Notes: a model not told the origin generated them from the letters alone. A DNA stretch of 12,824 nucleotides from Dunaliella salina (GCA_002284615.2 MU070934.1:9367-22190); one strand, 5' to 3'. Shown: positions 1-7,227, numbered from the stretch's first letter. A program made the numbers and translations.

Positions 1-47
1 CGGGTGGGGGTGTGGGTGTGGGTGTGTGTGTGGGTGGGTGGGTGGGT
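1..47. repeat. G-rich (GGGT/GT)n microsatellite
   Basis: This is a low-complexity run of GGGTG, GTGTG and GGGT units. Four GGG tracts separated by single T residues at 32-46 give a textbook G-quadruplex motif with one-base loops. On the minus strand it reads as a C/A-rich tail just beyond the 3' untranslated region of family X copy A, so it may be that element's 3' microsatellite tail. The window starts inside it, so its full length is unknown. It is not the TTTAGGG or TTAGGG telomere repeat. Confidence 0.9.
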
Positions 48-340
48 TTAAGAACACTATTGTGAGCTGCTTGCATATGCTCATGAAATTGGAGGGGTCC
101 TAGTGTCCAATTCTTAACTACCGCAGATAAATGGCTGCAGCATGCGTTGCCTTTCTGCACCACTGTTTGTGCCAGTTTTGTGAGAAGGAAAAAAGAGAAA
201 AGAAATCTAAGCATGCCACAGGCCGCTGCGTTCAGGGAATGTCCACTAACTAGCAAGCTAGCAAGCTGGCAGTGGCCTCACCAGAAGGCCCTCTTAACCT
301 ACGCTAAATACAGCTAGCCTAGGGAGTGCCAAAAACAGAG
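48..340 (-). other. 3' untranslated region of family X copy A
   Basis: This segment lies downstream, on the minus strand, of the stop codon at 341-343. I see no reading frame, RNA gene or clear repeat in it apart from a short GCTAGCAAGCTAGCAAGCT run near 252-268. It leads into the microsatellite at 1-47. The element's true end was not located by a target-site duplication, so the boundary is inferred. Confidence 0.45.
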
Positions 341-516
341 CTAATGAGGATCTGGGGGATTGTTCACCATGCTCTTGGACACCCGGACTCTCCTTCTCCT
401 CCGTGGTGCGCCCAGCAACCCTTCCCCCCAGAAGCTCCCTGAAAGTGAAGGGCATGTTTGATGTTGATGATGGATGTCAATTTTTGGCACGGCAATCAAG
501 CTGTTTTGCTACTGAT
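341..516 (-). pseudogene. Family X copy A, C-terminal tail ending NPPDPH-stop
   Basis: After the restriction-like endonuclease segment, the minus strand continues across a stop and frameshifts with a basic stretch containing TSIINIKHALHFQGASGG, then an Arg-rich run, and ends NNPPDPH followed by TAG at 341-343. Copy B ends with the same NPPDPH followed by TGA at 7959-7979. Agreement of this terminal hexapeptide and stop in two otherwise divergent copies fixes the family's C-terminus. No function is known for the tail; its basic character could suit nucleic-acid binding, which is inference. Confidence 0.65.
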
Positions 517-960
517 TTAGCTTTGTGCTTGGTAAGGCCTAGCTTCATAAAAGGCTTGATTGTGAGCCATTGTAAATAGTGCCACACCAAATAAGATGAT
601 AGGTTGAGTCACTTTGTTGTACCCGCTTGGATTTCTTGAGCTGCGGGATTCAAGTCTGGTTAAAGTGTTGGCATTTTGAGCTGCTGCACGGTCCAGAGTG
701 ATGGAGGGGTTGGTGTTGGGATAGAATTTTAATTCAACAAGGTGGGAGTCATTGTCGCAATCAGGGATCTTAAAGGAATTCAGATGGACAGGTAGGCCTG
801 GGATAGAGTGCATAAAGGTAGCATCCGGGCGGCTTCGGTGGCGGGCTGACGAGCCAGTACCATTAGGGAACATCCGATCAGGATTGCTACACGTACATTT
901 TAGAAGCTTGCAAGCCCTGTTCCTGGAGTCTTTCCTTGCCGCACCCATCCATACCAACAA
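517..960 (-). pseudogene. Family X copy A, restriction-like endonuclease (RLE) segment
   Basis: This 147-codon open stretch is the best-preserved RLE piece in the window. It has FPNGT...ARH at residues 31-41, RPD at 44-46 (bases 831-823), and after 29 residues E-L-K-F at 76-79, then NTNPSITLDRAAAQ and near the end IILFGV. PD plus a distal (D/E)-x-K is the catalytic signature of the PD-(D/E)xK nuclease superfamily, used by R2-type non-LTR retrotransposons to nick target DNA. Copy C has FPNGT...ARH...RPDA and copy B has SRPDG, so the motif is conserved across copies. The reading continues upstream of the insert at 963-1098. The initial Met is only the first in-frame ATG of a fragment. The catalytic residues look intact, but the protein cannot be whole. 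Confidence 0.7.
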
Positions 961-962
961 GG

Positions 963-1098
963 AAAGTGCGGGATGTAATATTACATTTTGGGAAATTTTT
1001 ATTGCTATAATATTACTGTGATTTTAAAGTGCCATCCCGAACCTAGGTAGTAAGGTAAGTAATATTACTGTAATATAACAGAGCAATCCGCACCTTAT
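963..1098. mobile_element. MITE-like AT-rich insertion
   Basis: This block of about 136 bp interrupts copy A exactly where copies A and C otherwise agree (coding for GSSL before it and VGMDGC after it). Its ends are imperfect inverted repeats: GTGCGG at 966-971 and CCGCAC at 1088-1093, extended inward by AT-rich sequence. It is flanked by CCAACAAGG (954-962) and CCATAAGG (1099-1106), a possible 8-9 bp target-site duplication with one indel and one substitution. The interior is AT-rich and holds three TAATATTAC words at 976-984, 1008-1016 and 1060-1068, two of them inside longer palindromes. It encodes nothing. An 8-bp duplication would suit a hAT-type MITE, but this is inference from one copy. 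Confidence 0.5.
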
Positions 1099-1300
1099 CC
1101 ATAAGGGATGAGCCACATCGGCCTTTACTAAGGGCATCTACATGAAGACTAAGGCCTGCATGGTGTCTGTTGGTGTGCATCCATTGTTGAATTAGTATAC
1201 CTGAGAAATATATGATCAATGTTACCTTCGTCACCACAGGGTGGGCATCTTGCAGAACTGGAAAATAGATGAATTTGGAGGCATGTTTTTGTCTGTACAT
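1099..1300 (-). pseudogene. Family X copy A, CCHC knuckle and NRH(N/H) motif
   Basis: On the minus strand one frame reads ARCPPCGDEGNIDHIFLRY, a C-x2-C-x7-H-x4-C knuckle whose last Cys is now Tyr. After a frameshift it continues HTNRHHAGLSLHVDALSK...GSSL. Copy C has the intact knuckle and HTNRHNAALSLCVEALSK, which confirms the alignment. In R2-type elements a CCHC knuckle of this spacing lies just before the endonuclease and contributes to target binding. The lost Cys, the frameshift and the downstream insertion show that this copy is inactive. Confidence 0.65.
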
Positions 1301-1309
1301 TATATCTGT

Positions 1310-1660
1310 TCAACATTCTATAACATGAATTTGCTGTTCAAGGGTGACCTCGAGATTTTTTCCAGAAGGAGTTGCTGATTTCTTTGATCGCCAAGTTGAT
1401 AGTTTGGATTGTGAGCTTGGATGTTGTTTGTGGTGGTTGGGGAAGCAAATTGCAGAGGAGAGTTGAGCTTCTGCCAACTCTTTTGTAAAAGTAGCCAGAG
1501 CCAAGCCTATGTTGTCTGTGCATGTGCAGTTCAAGTTTGTCATCCAGGCTGGTGTCTCCTTTCCTTCATTGATGTAGGGAGAGCTTCTCTATGTAGTTTT
1601 TCTTTTCTTCCTTTTCTTTCTGGTGAGATGTTGAATTAGGAAAGCATGGGAGCAGTGTGT
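1310..1660 (-). pseudogene. Family X copy A, linker between RNase H and CCHC knuckle
   Basis: Alternating minus-strand frames carry MHRQHRLGSGYFYK, LAEAQLSSAICFPNHHKQ and NLAIKEISNSFWKK, then LEVTLEQQIHVIEC. The counterparts are KKHKLGSAS and NKEISNSFWKKTRITLKQQ in copy C, and KHKLGEANI and NSKISDAFWQIKTVTLKEQ in copy B. At least three frame changes are needed to follow the protein. The segment is conserved within the family but matches no named domain I recognise. Confidence 0.6.
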
Positions 1661-1690
1661 CCCGTCCTGTTGTGCGTAAGAGGTCTTCAA

Positions 1691-1891
1691 TCACAGCCAG
1701 TAGTGATTGTGAAATGGGTCCCTGGCATCTGGAAGTACAATGTCTGTGGTGTTTGTGAGGGCTGCCGTGCAAGCACAGGCGTCAGCCCCCACATTGCCTA
1801 TTATGCCAAAGTGGGCTTTAACTTTTTTCGAAAAAGAATGGGTGTGGGGGATGCTGTGAAGCGGTTGACATAGCGTGGACATCCTCTGCAT
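1691..1891 (-). pseudogene. Family X copy A, RNase H C-terminal half
   Basis: The minus strand encodes KVKAHFGIIGNVGADACAC, the classic end of an RNase H type I fold, in which the His lies in a flexible loop and the Asp of GAD (bases 1783-1781) is a metal ligand. It is followed by TNTTDIVLPDARDPFHNHYW, which recurs in degraded form in copy C (about 11688-11770). RNase H removes the RNA strand after reverse transcription. The N-terminal half of the domain lies at 2570-2290, separated by the SINE-like insertion. A frameshift sits just before KVKAH. Confidence 0.75.
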
Positions 1892-1940
1892 GCAGGTGTT
1901 ATCTCATGCGCATTGGATTCCGGGTTTGTGTAACAGTCAT

Positions 1941-2275
1941 ACAAGGCTTACAACAGCCCATACTGCATCCCGGGCTCTGCCTTTTCACAAGTGTCACATT
2001 GTTCAGCAAAGCCAACCAAGGGCCACCCATGGTATCGCAATCATGAGGTCCCTAGTTCAATCCCTGGGAAATGCACTTGGAGAAAGCCGGAAATCCTCCA
2101 GCCATTGGCCGCGTGTAGGTCCCTCATCAAGTGAGATTAAAACATATGAAGTCTGGGGGCTTGTGTTAAGCTCACAAGGACGCAAGCTCAGGAAGGTGAG
2201 GAGGAACGGAACAAATATACAAGGCTGGCGATGGCCTTGTACCACATCCCGGGCCCTGCCTTTTCACGAGTGTTT
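1941..2275 (+). mobile_element. SINE-like insertion with long direct repeats
   Basis: Sequence at 1966-1994 (CATCCCGGG..., ending AAGTGT) recurs at 2245-2273 with two mismatches in 29 bases, and weaker similarity extends leftward to an ACAAGG word on both sides. The roughly 279 bp in between splits the RNase H of copy A. The plus strand inside has a good RNA polymerase III B box, GTTCAATCC at 2055-2063, and a weak A-box-like word about 50 bp upstream (2003-2014). A tRNA-derived SINE with a long target-site duplication is the simplest reading. A plain segmental duplication is the alternative. Confidence 0.45.
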
Positions 2276-2289
2276 CAGTTTGTTTTGAA

Positions 2290-2570
2290 ACCTGGGAGAG
2301 GCAGAATGCACTATCAGTGGCAATGGCAGTTTGCTCGTATTGGAGTGCCACAAGGATGGGTGCAAGTTATGCTCTTGTAATGGTGTTAGCAGGTCCACGG
2401 CCATTTGGTCTTACGTGCAGCTGCAAGTATTGAGAGGATGGGGAAGTGTTCCTTCTTGTTTTGTAAACGACTGATTGAGAGAGTGGCGGGGAGTCAACGT
2501 TTTGGTGTTTCATGACATTGCCATCTGTGTACGTGATTTCTCTCCAGTCTTTAATTTTAGGTATGAACAC
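2290..2570 (-). pseudogene. Family X copy A, RNase H N-terminal half
   Basis: The minus strand reads IKDWREITYTDGN, the first strand of RNase H with its metal-binding Asp at 2525-2523, then NGRGPANTITRA, a TAA at 2369-2367, and LAPILVALQ followed by IATDSAFCLSQ with the third acidic residue at 2315-2313. Copy B reads INRAELAAILVAL at the same place, so the TAA replaces the catalytic Glu of the AEL motif. With the Asp at 1783-1781, all four acidic positions of the fold can be located and only the Glu is lost. This is the 5'-most recognisable part of copy A. Confidence 0.75.
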
Positions 2571-2587
2571 CTTCTTGTGTCATCGTA

Positions 2588-2676
2588 GAGAGCGCTTGAA
2601 ATTGCAAAACAATTTGCATGGCTGCAAGCGCTTGCATAACTTAAGTTATGACTCATCAGCTGATGCATGCTTGCAA
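2588..2676. repeat. Cluster of perfect short palindromes
   Basis: Within 90 bp lie GCAAGCGCTTGC (2624-2635), CATAACTTAAGTTATG (2635-2650) and CATCAGCTGATG (2654-2665), with repeated TTGCA and GCATGC words around them. The cluster separates the 5' ends of the divergent copies A and B. It might be a recombination junction, remnants of inverted-repeat ends, or a bidirectional control region. The sequence alone does not decide. Confidence 0.6.
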
Positions 2677-2850
2677 CAGTGCAGCAGGCTGAAAGACCCG
2701 TGGCTACATCTCATAAGCTATTAGTCAACAGAGCAGCAGAGTAAGAAGCCGTCAGCATTCTCAATTTTGATGTTTGGCAAAAAAACACAAAAAAAGCAAG
2801 GTTCTTAAACTGGACACTCACAAGCACAATACAAGGTTGAAAGGCAGCCA
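2677..2850. other. Region without recognised features between copies A and B
   Basis: No convincing coding sequence or RNA gene is visible here. There are two short A-rich runs near 2779-2796. Similarity to family X becomes detectable only from the PHD region downstream, so the 5' leader of copy B may lie here. Confidence 0.4.
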
Positions 2851-3669
2851 ATGATACTTGAAAAATGGGCCCTGCCTATTCCACGAAAAGCAAAACTTAA
2901 GGCAGCCCGCATTGAGCCCTTTGCGAGAAGCCAAAACATGGAGGACAACTGCCAAATCTGCTGGACTCCTACCAGCCTGGAACATACCTTTGATGAAGAC
3001 AATTATTATAACATGCCTCAATGTGACACATGCTTACGAACATACCATTGGAAATGCCTGCTTCAACACAACCTTTGCACACCACCATAACAGCGTATCC
3101 AGGCAGAACACAGTTCCACTTGGGACTGTCCTTCATGTGCCAACCTTAAAAATCCTCAAAAGACAGAGCAAAACACTTTCGCAGAAGAAGCTGAAATGAT
3201 TGATGTCACCTGGCACCCCACCTGGGAAGCAGGAGATTTGCTCCTTGCAGATCCGAACAACAAAGCGCATGTGCGTTTGGAACAGTCCCACACGGAAAAT
3301 GTGTCGTTTCATCTGCACTCACCAGCTGCTGACAATGATGTGGACAATCTTTCCCGTCAAGGTTGTGAGGGTTCGACAGACCACTTCCAGAGACACTGGA
3401 TTACCAGCCAGGGGCACCCCATGCGCAACAAGGCACACTTTGACCCAGAATCTACCAACCCTCAAGCAGGTATCATACCCACAAACAAATGTGAAATCTG
3501 GTTACGAAAAATAGACCTTGTGGTACCAGGATCCAACAGAAATTCTGGTGGACTGTCAAAAATCCCCCTTGCAATTACCACTCACGCAGCATGCGTCTAT
3601 GATTCTAGGAGGAAAACATGCAGGCATACTCACCGCCTACAGACTACAAATTCTGCTTCAAGCATCTGA
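2851..3669 (+). pseudogene. Family X copy B, PHD-finger N-terminal region
   Basis: One frame stays open from 2851 to 3669 apart from a TAA at 3088-3090. It contains a complete C4HC3 PHD pattern: CQIC (2950-2961), CDTC (3022-3033), H-x2-C (3046-3057), and W-D-C-P-S-C (3121-3138), with the Trp two residues before the last Cys pair as is typical. PHD fingers usually read histone tails or act in protein contacts, and PHD-like fingers are known in some LINE proteins. After the finger come an acidic stretch, DVTWHPTWEAGDLL, and a polar region with no domain I recognise. The stop lies inside the finger. A Met at 2938, directly before EDNCQIC, is an alternative start to the one at 2851. Confidence 0.65.
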
Positions 3670-4052
3670 TGCAGCCAGACAAGCTGGCCTCCACACCTCC
3701 GTACAGCCCCCCGTCCAAGATGAAGCGACAGAAAGTATGGGCCTCTTACACAGGTACACATCCCACCTCAGAAAGGCAATCAGACACTGAAAGAGTCAAA
3801 CTCTCTGCGCACACCAAACCATATCCTTATTGCTGTAACACGCTATGCCCTGGTGGCGCAAGAAAAACTTGCAAGCCCTCTTGACTATGACACACATTTC
3901 AAAGCATAGTGGAGTCCTTTCGTTCGAGACAGGGTATTTGGGGCCAACATTGACATTTTTGCAAATAAATTTACATGTTTCTCCTTCTGCCATTCTGCCC
4001 ATGATGACAAAATTATCGTCCATCATGCCCTGAAATCTGTCGAAACTACAGA
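3670..4052 (+). pseudogene. Family X copy B, unrecognised spacer region
   Basis: Coding signal continues in shifting frames: a Pro/Lys-rich part with PPYSPPSKMKRQKVWASYTG (about 3694-3753), then MPWWRKKNLQALL and SKHSGVLSFETGY (about 3845-3935), then DDKIIVHHALKS (about 4005-4040). The words read as protein rather than noise, but I recognise no domain. I looked here for the reverse transcriptase palm (a hydrophobic-x-D-D box preceded by the usual upstream blocks) and did not find it; the DDK word lacks that context. Confidence 0.45.
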
Positions 4053-4210
4053 TGTCCCGACTGTGGCTTTCATGCTTCTCCCCAGTCAGATGGGTTGCAC
4101 CAAGAAAGGCTACATGCGCTGGCTGTCAAGCCATCCTGCCTATGCCAGTCAGATGGGATGCATCAAGAAAGGCTACATGCGCTGGCTGTCAAGCCATCCT
4201 GCCCATGCCA
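4053..4210 (+). pseudogene. Family X copy B, C2H2-like zinc finger
   Basis: One plus frame reads YRCPDCGFHASPQSDGLHQE and on to RLHALAV, giving C-x2-C-x11-H-x4-H with Cys at 4053-4055 and 4062-4064 and His at 4098-4100 and 4113-4115. The spacing is close to a classical C2H2 finger and would suit nucleic-acid binding. The second half is duplicated by the 63-bp repeat at 4083-4208. A neighbouring frame over the same bases reads RWLSSHPA twice, so it is uncertain which frame was original past about 4090. Confidence 0.5.
4083..4208 (+). repeat. 63-bp in-frame tandem duplication
   Basis: Bases 4083-4145 are repeated at 4146-4208 with few differences, both beginning CAGTCAGATGGG. The unit is exactly 21 codons, so the duplication preserves whichever frame is read. 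It lies at the end of the C2H2-like finger. Confidence 0.95.
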
Positions 4211-4595
4211 CAGTCCTTGCAAAATTTCCCTCAGGGAGTGTCACCTTCCAATCACCCCAAATCTATCTTCCTCTAACTTCACCAGAAAAAACACTAGACA
4301 CATGCAACTCATTGCCATCTGGAGCAATGCAGGAAGACAGCGACTCCACCAAAACAATTCAAGCTGGTTTGAGAGCTTACAAAATAAAATCCCTAAAGGA
4401 ATATGGTGCCAAACAAGCAACCGCCAGCTTGCACATAGAGACAACACATCCCTCTCCTTAAAAGCACCTTGCAGATGGAGGAAGAGAGAAGAGGTTTGCA
4501 CTCCAACATCAAGACACATACAATCAGTTTCAAGTCTCTGTCCAACAAACTAATGTTACACCTAACATACCTGTCCACTGAACCCCTGCAACCCA
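4211..4595 (+). pseudogene. Family X copy B, region between zinc finger and RNase H
   Basis: Forward frames carry FPSGSVTFQSPQIYLPLTSP (about 4227-4286), IQAGLRAYKIKSLKEYGAK (about 4358-4413) and, in another frame, PTSRHIQSVSSLCPTN before LHLTYLSTEPLQ. There are stops and frame changes. No named domain is recognised. Confidence 0.4.
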
Positions 4596-5058
4596 AAATC
4601 CCAGACTGGCGATACCTGGCATACACAATATCAATGTCATCATCTGTGCAGATAGAGAAAATCAACAAACAGATGCATCTTTCTTCGCCCCAAAAAGCAT
4701 CAACTGCACTCATACTATCACTTGCACACTCAACCCAAAAGGCCATGGCCCAACTTACACTATTAACAGAGCTGAGCTAGCTGCAATTTTGGTTGCCCTT
4801 TAGCAAGGGACACTTCCATTGCAACCAGCTCTTCAGCAACAAACCAAATCAGAAACCACATCCTTCAGCCCATGTGCATACCCACACACCCACATGCACA
4901 AATCCTCCTCGACATGATACACCATATTAATCTGTCAGAAACTCCTGACACTTGTACAAAGTCAAATCACACTTTGGCGTCCTTGGCAATGAAGGTGCTG
5001 ATGCACTTGCTTTTCAAGCAACAATGTCACCTCACCAAGCTGACGCCTCACTCAACCA
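4596..5058 (+). pseudogene. Family X copy B, RNase H domain
   Basis: PKIPDWRYLAYT at about 4593-4630 matches PKIKDWREITYTDG of copy A, though the first catalytic Asp is disturbed by a frameshift. YTINRAELAAILVAL follows with the catalytic Glu intact at 4774-4776, then a TAG and frame change. The third acidic position reads IATSSSA where copy A has IATDSAF, so that Asp appears lost. The domain ends KVKSHFGVLGNEGADALA with the last Asp at 5000-5002. It is an RNase H type I fold of retroelement type that no longer encodes an active enzyme. Confidence 0.75.
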
Positions 5059-5109
5059 AGCAGACAATCCTTTATACCATCAGCACTGGGTTGATGAACC
5101 TGTTGGAAA

Positions 5110-5580
5110 ACCTGGCCTCACACAGGACTTTGGACCCTTCCAAACCTACAAGACAAATCAAAACAAATCATGCATGACAAGCACAAATTGGGGGAAGCAA
5201 ACATCAACACTTATTGCTACACGAGTTGGCAAAACTTGCAACGATTGACCAATCTCCAACCCACTGTTAATTCCAAGATTAGCGATGCATTCTGGCAAAT
5301 AAAGACCGTAACTCTTAAAGAGCAGACAAATATAATGAAATATCGAATGGACACACTCTACAACAGCAAGCACGCCGCACGATTCAATAACCACCCTGGG
5401 CTTGCTCTCTGTCCTCTTTGTGGTGCTGCCTGATAACATCTCCCATACTCTACTTAGATGCACCCACCCACAAATCAATAGAATGAACATAAATTGTCAT
5501 CATCAAGCTCTCAGTATCTGTGGTGAAGCAGCAAAGGAAACTTTGGACCCTTCTTTGTTTCAATGGATGCATGCAGCATA
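5110..5580 (+). pseudogene. Family X copy B, linker and CCHC knuckle
   Basis: The plus strand reads MHDKHKLGEANI, then NSKISDAFWQIKTVTLKEQ and MKYRMDTLYN, matching the copy C segment before its knuckle. CPLCGAA follows and, after a one-base shift around 5430, DNISHTLLRC completes C-x2-C-x7-H-x4-C. INRMNINCHHQALSIC comes next, equivalent to the NRHN motif of copy C but with the Arg replaced by Cys. The knuckle residues themselves are all present. Confidence 0.65.
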
Positions 5581-5619
5581 GACAGAATCAGCTCCCTAGG
5601 CACGGAAATTCCGGAAAAT

Positions 5620-5936
5620 GTCCATAGAAACATTCTACTTGGGTTTTCCCATCTAGACAACCACCACATACACACCTCAGTCGCCCTGATGGCATGATTT
5701 TACTACCCCTGGAAGGTAGAGACTCAACCCACCATCCAAAGGACATGAATCCTGACATAAAATACTATTGAGGACTTCCGCACAAAAACACTTCGTAGTT
5801 CGCACTGCAATAACAGAGTCACTTTACGCGTCAAGGCCTCCAAGCTTGTCCGGAAGCTTCATGCTCGCTCTGTCCTGTATGCTTACAAACTTGCCAGCAC
5901 CAGACGCGCTCTTGAGAAAACCTTTTTCCAACTCTC
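5620..5936 (+). pseudogene. Family X copy B, restriction-like endonuclease segment
   Basis: WVFPSRQPPHTHLSRPDGMI carries the RPD motif at 5682-5690. DIKYY follows at 5754-5768, 21 residues later, giving PD...(D/E)-x-K with Asp in place of the Glu of copy A. After a stop and frameshift the frame reads EDFRTKTL and then a basic stretch ASKLVRKLHARSVLYAYKLA and STRRALEKTFFQLS, ending where the L1-like element was inserted at about 5936. The order agrees with copy A, in which the ExK is likewise followed by a helical basic tail. Confidence 0.6.
5930..5936 (+). repeat. Candidate target-site duplication of the L1-like insertion (left copy)
   Basis: AACTCTC at 5930-5936 recurs at 7924-7930, directly after the poly(A) run. 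The two leading A residues are ambiguous because they overlap the tail, so only CTCTC is firm. The pair brackets the L1-like element exactly where family X coding sequence breaks and resumes. Confidence 0.5.
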
Positions 5937-5984
5937 CTCCTCAATGAGCACGAGCATCAGCGCCAGATAGAAAGGGAGGAAGAT

Positions 5985-6536
5985 GTGGAGGCGGATCTTA
6001 GCCTCCGGCTCCGAGCTGAAGCGCTTACCCTCCAACGATCCCATGCTCAAGAGGTGAGGGTCCTCAGTCGAAGGCAACAGCAAGAGCGTCGCCAACACGC
6101 AGTCCATCTCCACGCCCACCATGCAGCCTCCCAGCGGCAGCTCCCCCATTCCCACTCCCCCTTGTGGGAGTCCCTGCTCACCACCTTGGCAACTAAATGC
6201 GACAAGTTAACCCATCTCTCCCTCTCCGCCTTTGGCCGGGCCTTTGGGGTGTTGGGCTATGCTCTGAGCAAGCTTTTCTTTTTTGCAAAGTTTGGGGAGC
6301 TCCCTCCCATATTTCCCATTCCCTCCAAGCCCTCATCACTGGGACGTCCGTCGACGGTTGATGGCAGAAGGCAAGGACGGGTGGTGGGCATTCCTTCCAG
6401 CCTCCTTGTGGGCTCTCCTTGGGAGGGGGGCAAGAGGCTCATCCCCTGGGCACAACATGTGTCAGCCAGGCACGCTGTGTGGGCCCAGCGGCTGACACTC
6501 CATCTCACTCATATAGACCCCCGCACCCCCCCTTGA
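5985..6536 (+). pseudogene. L1-like ORF2, segment after the reverse transcriptase palm
   Basis: This is an open frame of 183 codons to a TGA at 6534-6536. The frame is already open upstream of the first Met (NEHEHQRQIEREED). The first third is highly charged and Gln/Arg-rich (residues about 1-60). From about residue 80 it has LSAFGRAFGVLGYALSKLFF, then LLVGSPWEGGKRLIPWAQH and SARHAVWAQRL. These match my recollection of the region between the RT thumb and the terminal zinc finger in algal L1-clade ORF2 proteins. No YxDD box lies in the retained part. The Met is only the first ATG, not a native start. Confidence 0.6.
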
Positions 6537-7227
6537 GCCATAGCAGCAGCTGCCATCCTTCATGCTAATAGCCCCATTCACCCTGCGCTCCAACTCCTTC
6601 CCTCCAGCCCCAGCCCCCATCCACTCCCCGACCCCCTTGAGCGGATGCGTTTGGCCTTGCTTAGCCTCGGCCCTCTTGCTCCCCACTGCCCCTTCTCCCC
6701 TCCCCACCCTCCACACTTCCACTACCCCTTGTTGCTTGGGCATGCGCAGCAGTACTAGTCACAGGAGCAGATCCAAGCTATTCAAGCCATCCTTGCTGAT
6801 ACAGCTTGGGTGGCTTGTCCCCTCAGGCCCCCCCCGGGGCATGAGCAGGTGCAGCATGGGCCACTTCAATGGCCCCAACACGAGCCCCGGCAAGAGCAGC
6901 AAGAGGAGGAGCGTTAGCACGCTCTGCATGAACAGCAGCGGGGAGGGCTAGAGGGGCACAGGCGCGGCTAGGGGCCTCTCCAATGGCACACTCCGCAAGG
7001 CCACCTCAGCCTCTCTTCCAGAAGTTTCACAGTCCGGCGAGTACGGCTCTCCAGCTCTCCTCGGAGCGAGCAGCCAGGCAAGCAGCCTGGCTTCAATAGG
7101 CTTGCTCTGCGGTCTCTCTTGCTTCAGCCTCCCTTCCAGCGCCCGACCCGTCTCTCCAAGCCAAACACCTCGTCCAAGACCTTCCTAGGAGGATCAATGA
7201 GGTGTGGAGGCTCCGTTGGGATAATAA
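6537..7227 (+). pseudogene. L1-like ORF2, middle region with in-frame stops
   Basis: The frame of the preceding segment continues past its TGA with AIAAAAILHANSPIHPALQL, DPLERMRLALLSLGPLAPH and a Gln-rich stretch (QEQIQAIQAILADTAWVACP). It is interrupted only by TAG at 6756-6758, 6915-6917 and 6969-6971. After about 7000 a different frame reads ALQLSSERAARQAAWLQ and RRINEVWRLRWDN, the latter a motif expected just before the terminal zinc finger. The low stop density over about 450 bp shows that this was one long ORF. Confidence 0.55.

Larger units (their letters stand above)
48..2600 (-). mobile_element. Family X retroelement, copy A (5'-truncated, degenerate)
   Basis: Read on the minus strand, this stretch gives in order an RNase H fold (2570-2290 and 1891-1691), a linker (about 1640-1320), a CCHC knuckle (about 1250), a restriction-like endonuclease segment (960 to about 520), and a C-terminal tail ending NPPDPH-stop at 341. 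The same order and many of the same words recur in copies B and C, so this is one dispersed element family. Upstream of RNase H nothing recognisable remains, which fits 5' truncation. The order RNase H, C-x2-C-x7-H-x4-C, RPD...ExK resembles the C-terminal half of RLE-encoding non-LTR elements; RandI/Dualen elements of Chlamydomonas are a known case of LINEs with an RLE. Family assignment is inference. Two later insertions (963-1098 and about 1967-2245) interrupt it. Confidence 0.8.

Noticed and set aside
1..47. Telomeric repeat.
   Set aside because: The unit is GGGT/GT and not TTTAGGG or TTAGGG, and it joins transposon sequence.
976..1068. Three copies of TAATATTAC, the nonanucleotide found at rolling-circle origins of geminiviruses and related circular DNA viruses.
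   Set aside because: The words lie inside AT palindromes and not in the loop of a GC-rich stem, and there is no Rep-like coding sequence nearby. An AT-rich MITE interior explains them better.
3196..3669. A separate 157-codon gene.
   Set aside because: It is in the same frame as the PHD region upstream and separated from it only by a TAA at 3088, so it is the continuation of one degraded protein.
4005..4040. DDK word as a reverse transcriptase catalytic box.
   Set aside because: It lacks the preceding hydrophobic pair and the surrounding RT blocks, and it is followed directly by a zinc-finger motif.
5985..6536. A 183-codon open frame as a possible host gene.
   Set aside because: The frame is open upstream of the Met and continues downstream through sparse stops into an L1-type zinc finger, and the block ends in a poly(A) tail. 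It is a LINE fragment.
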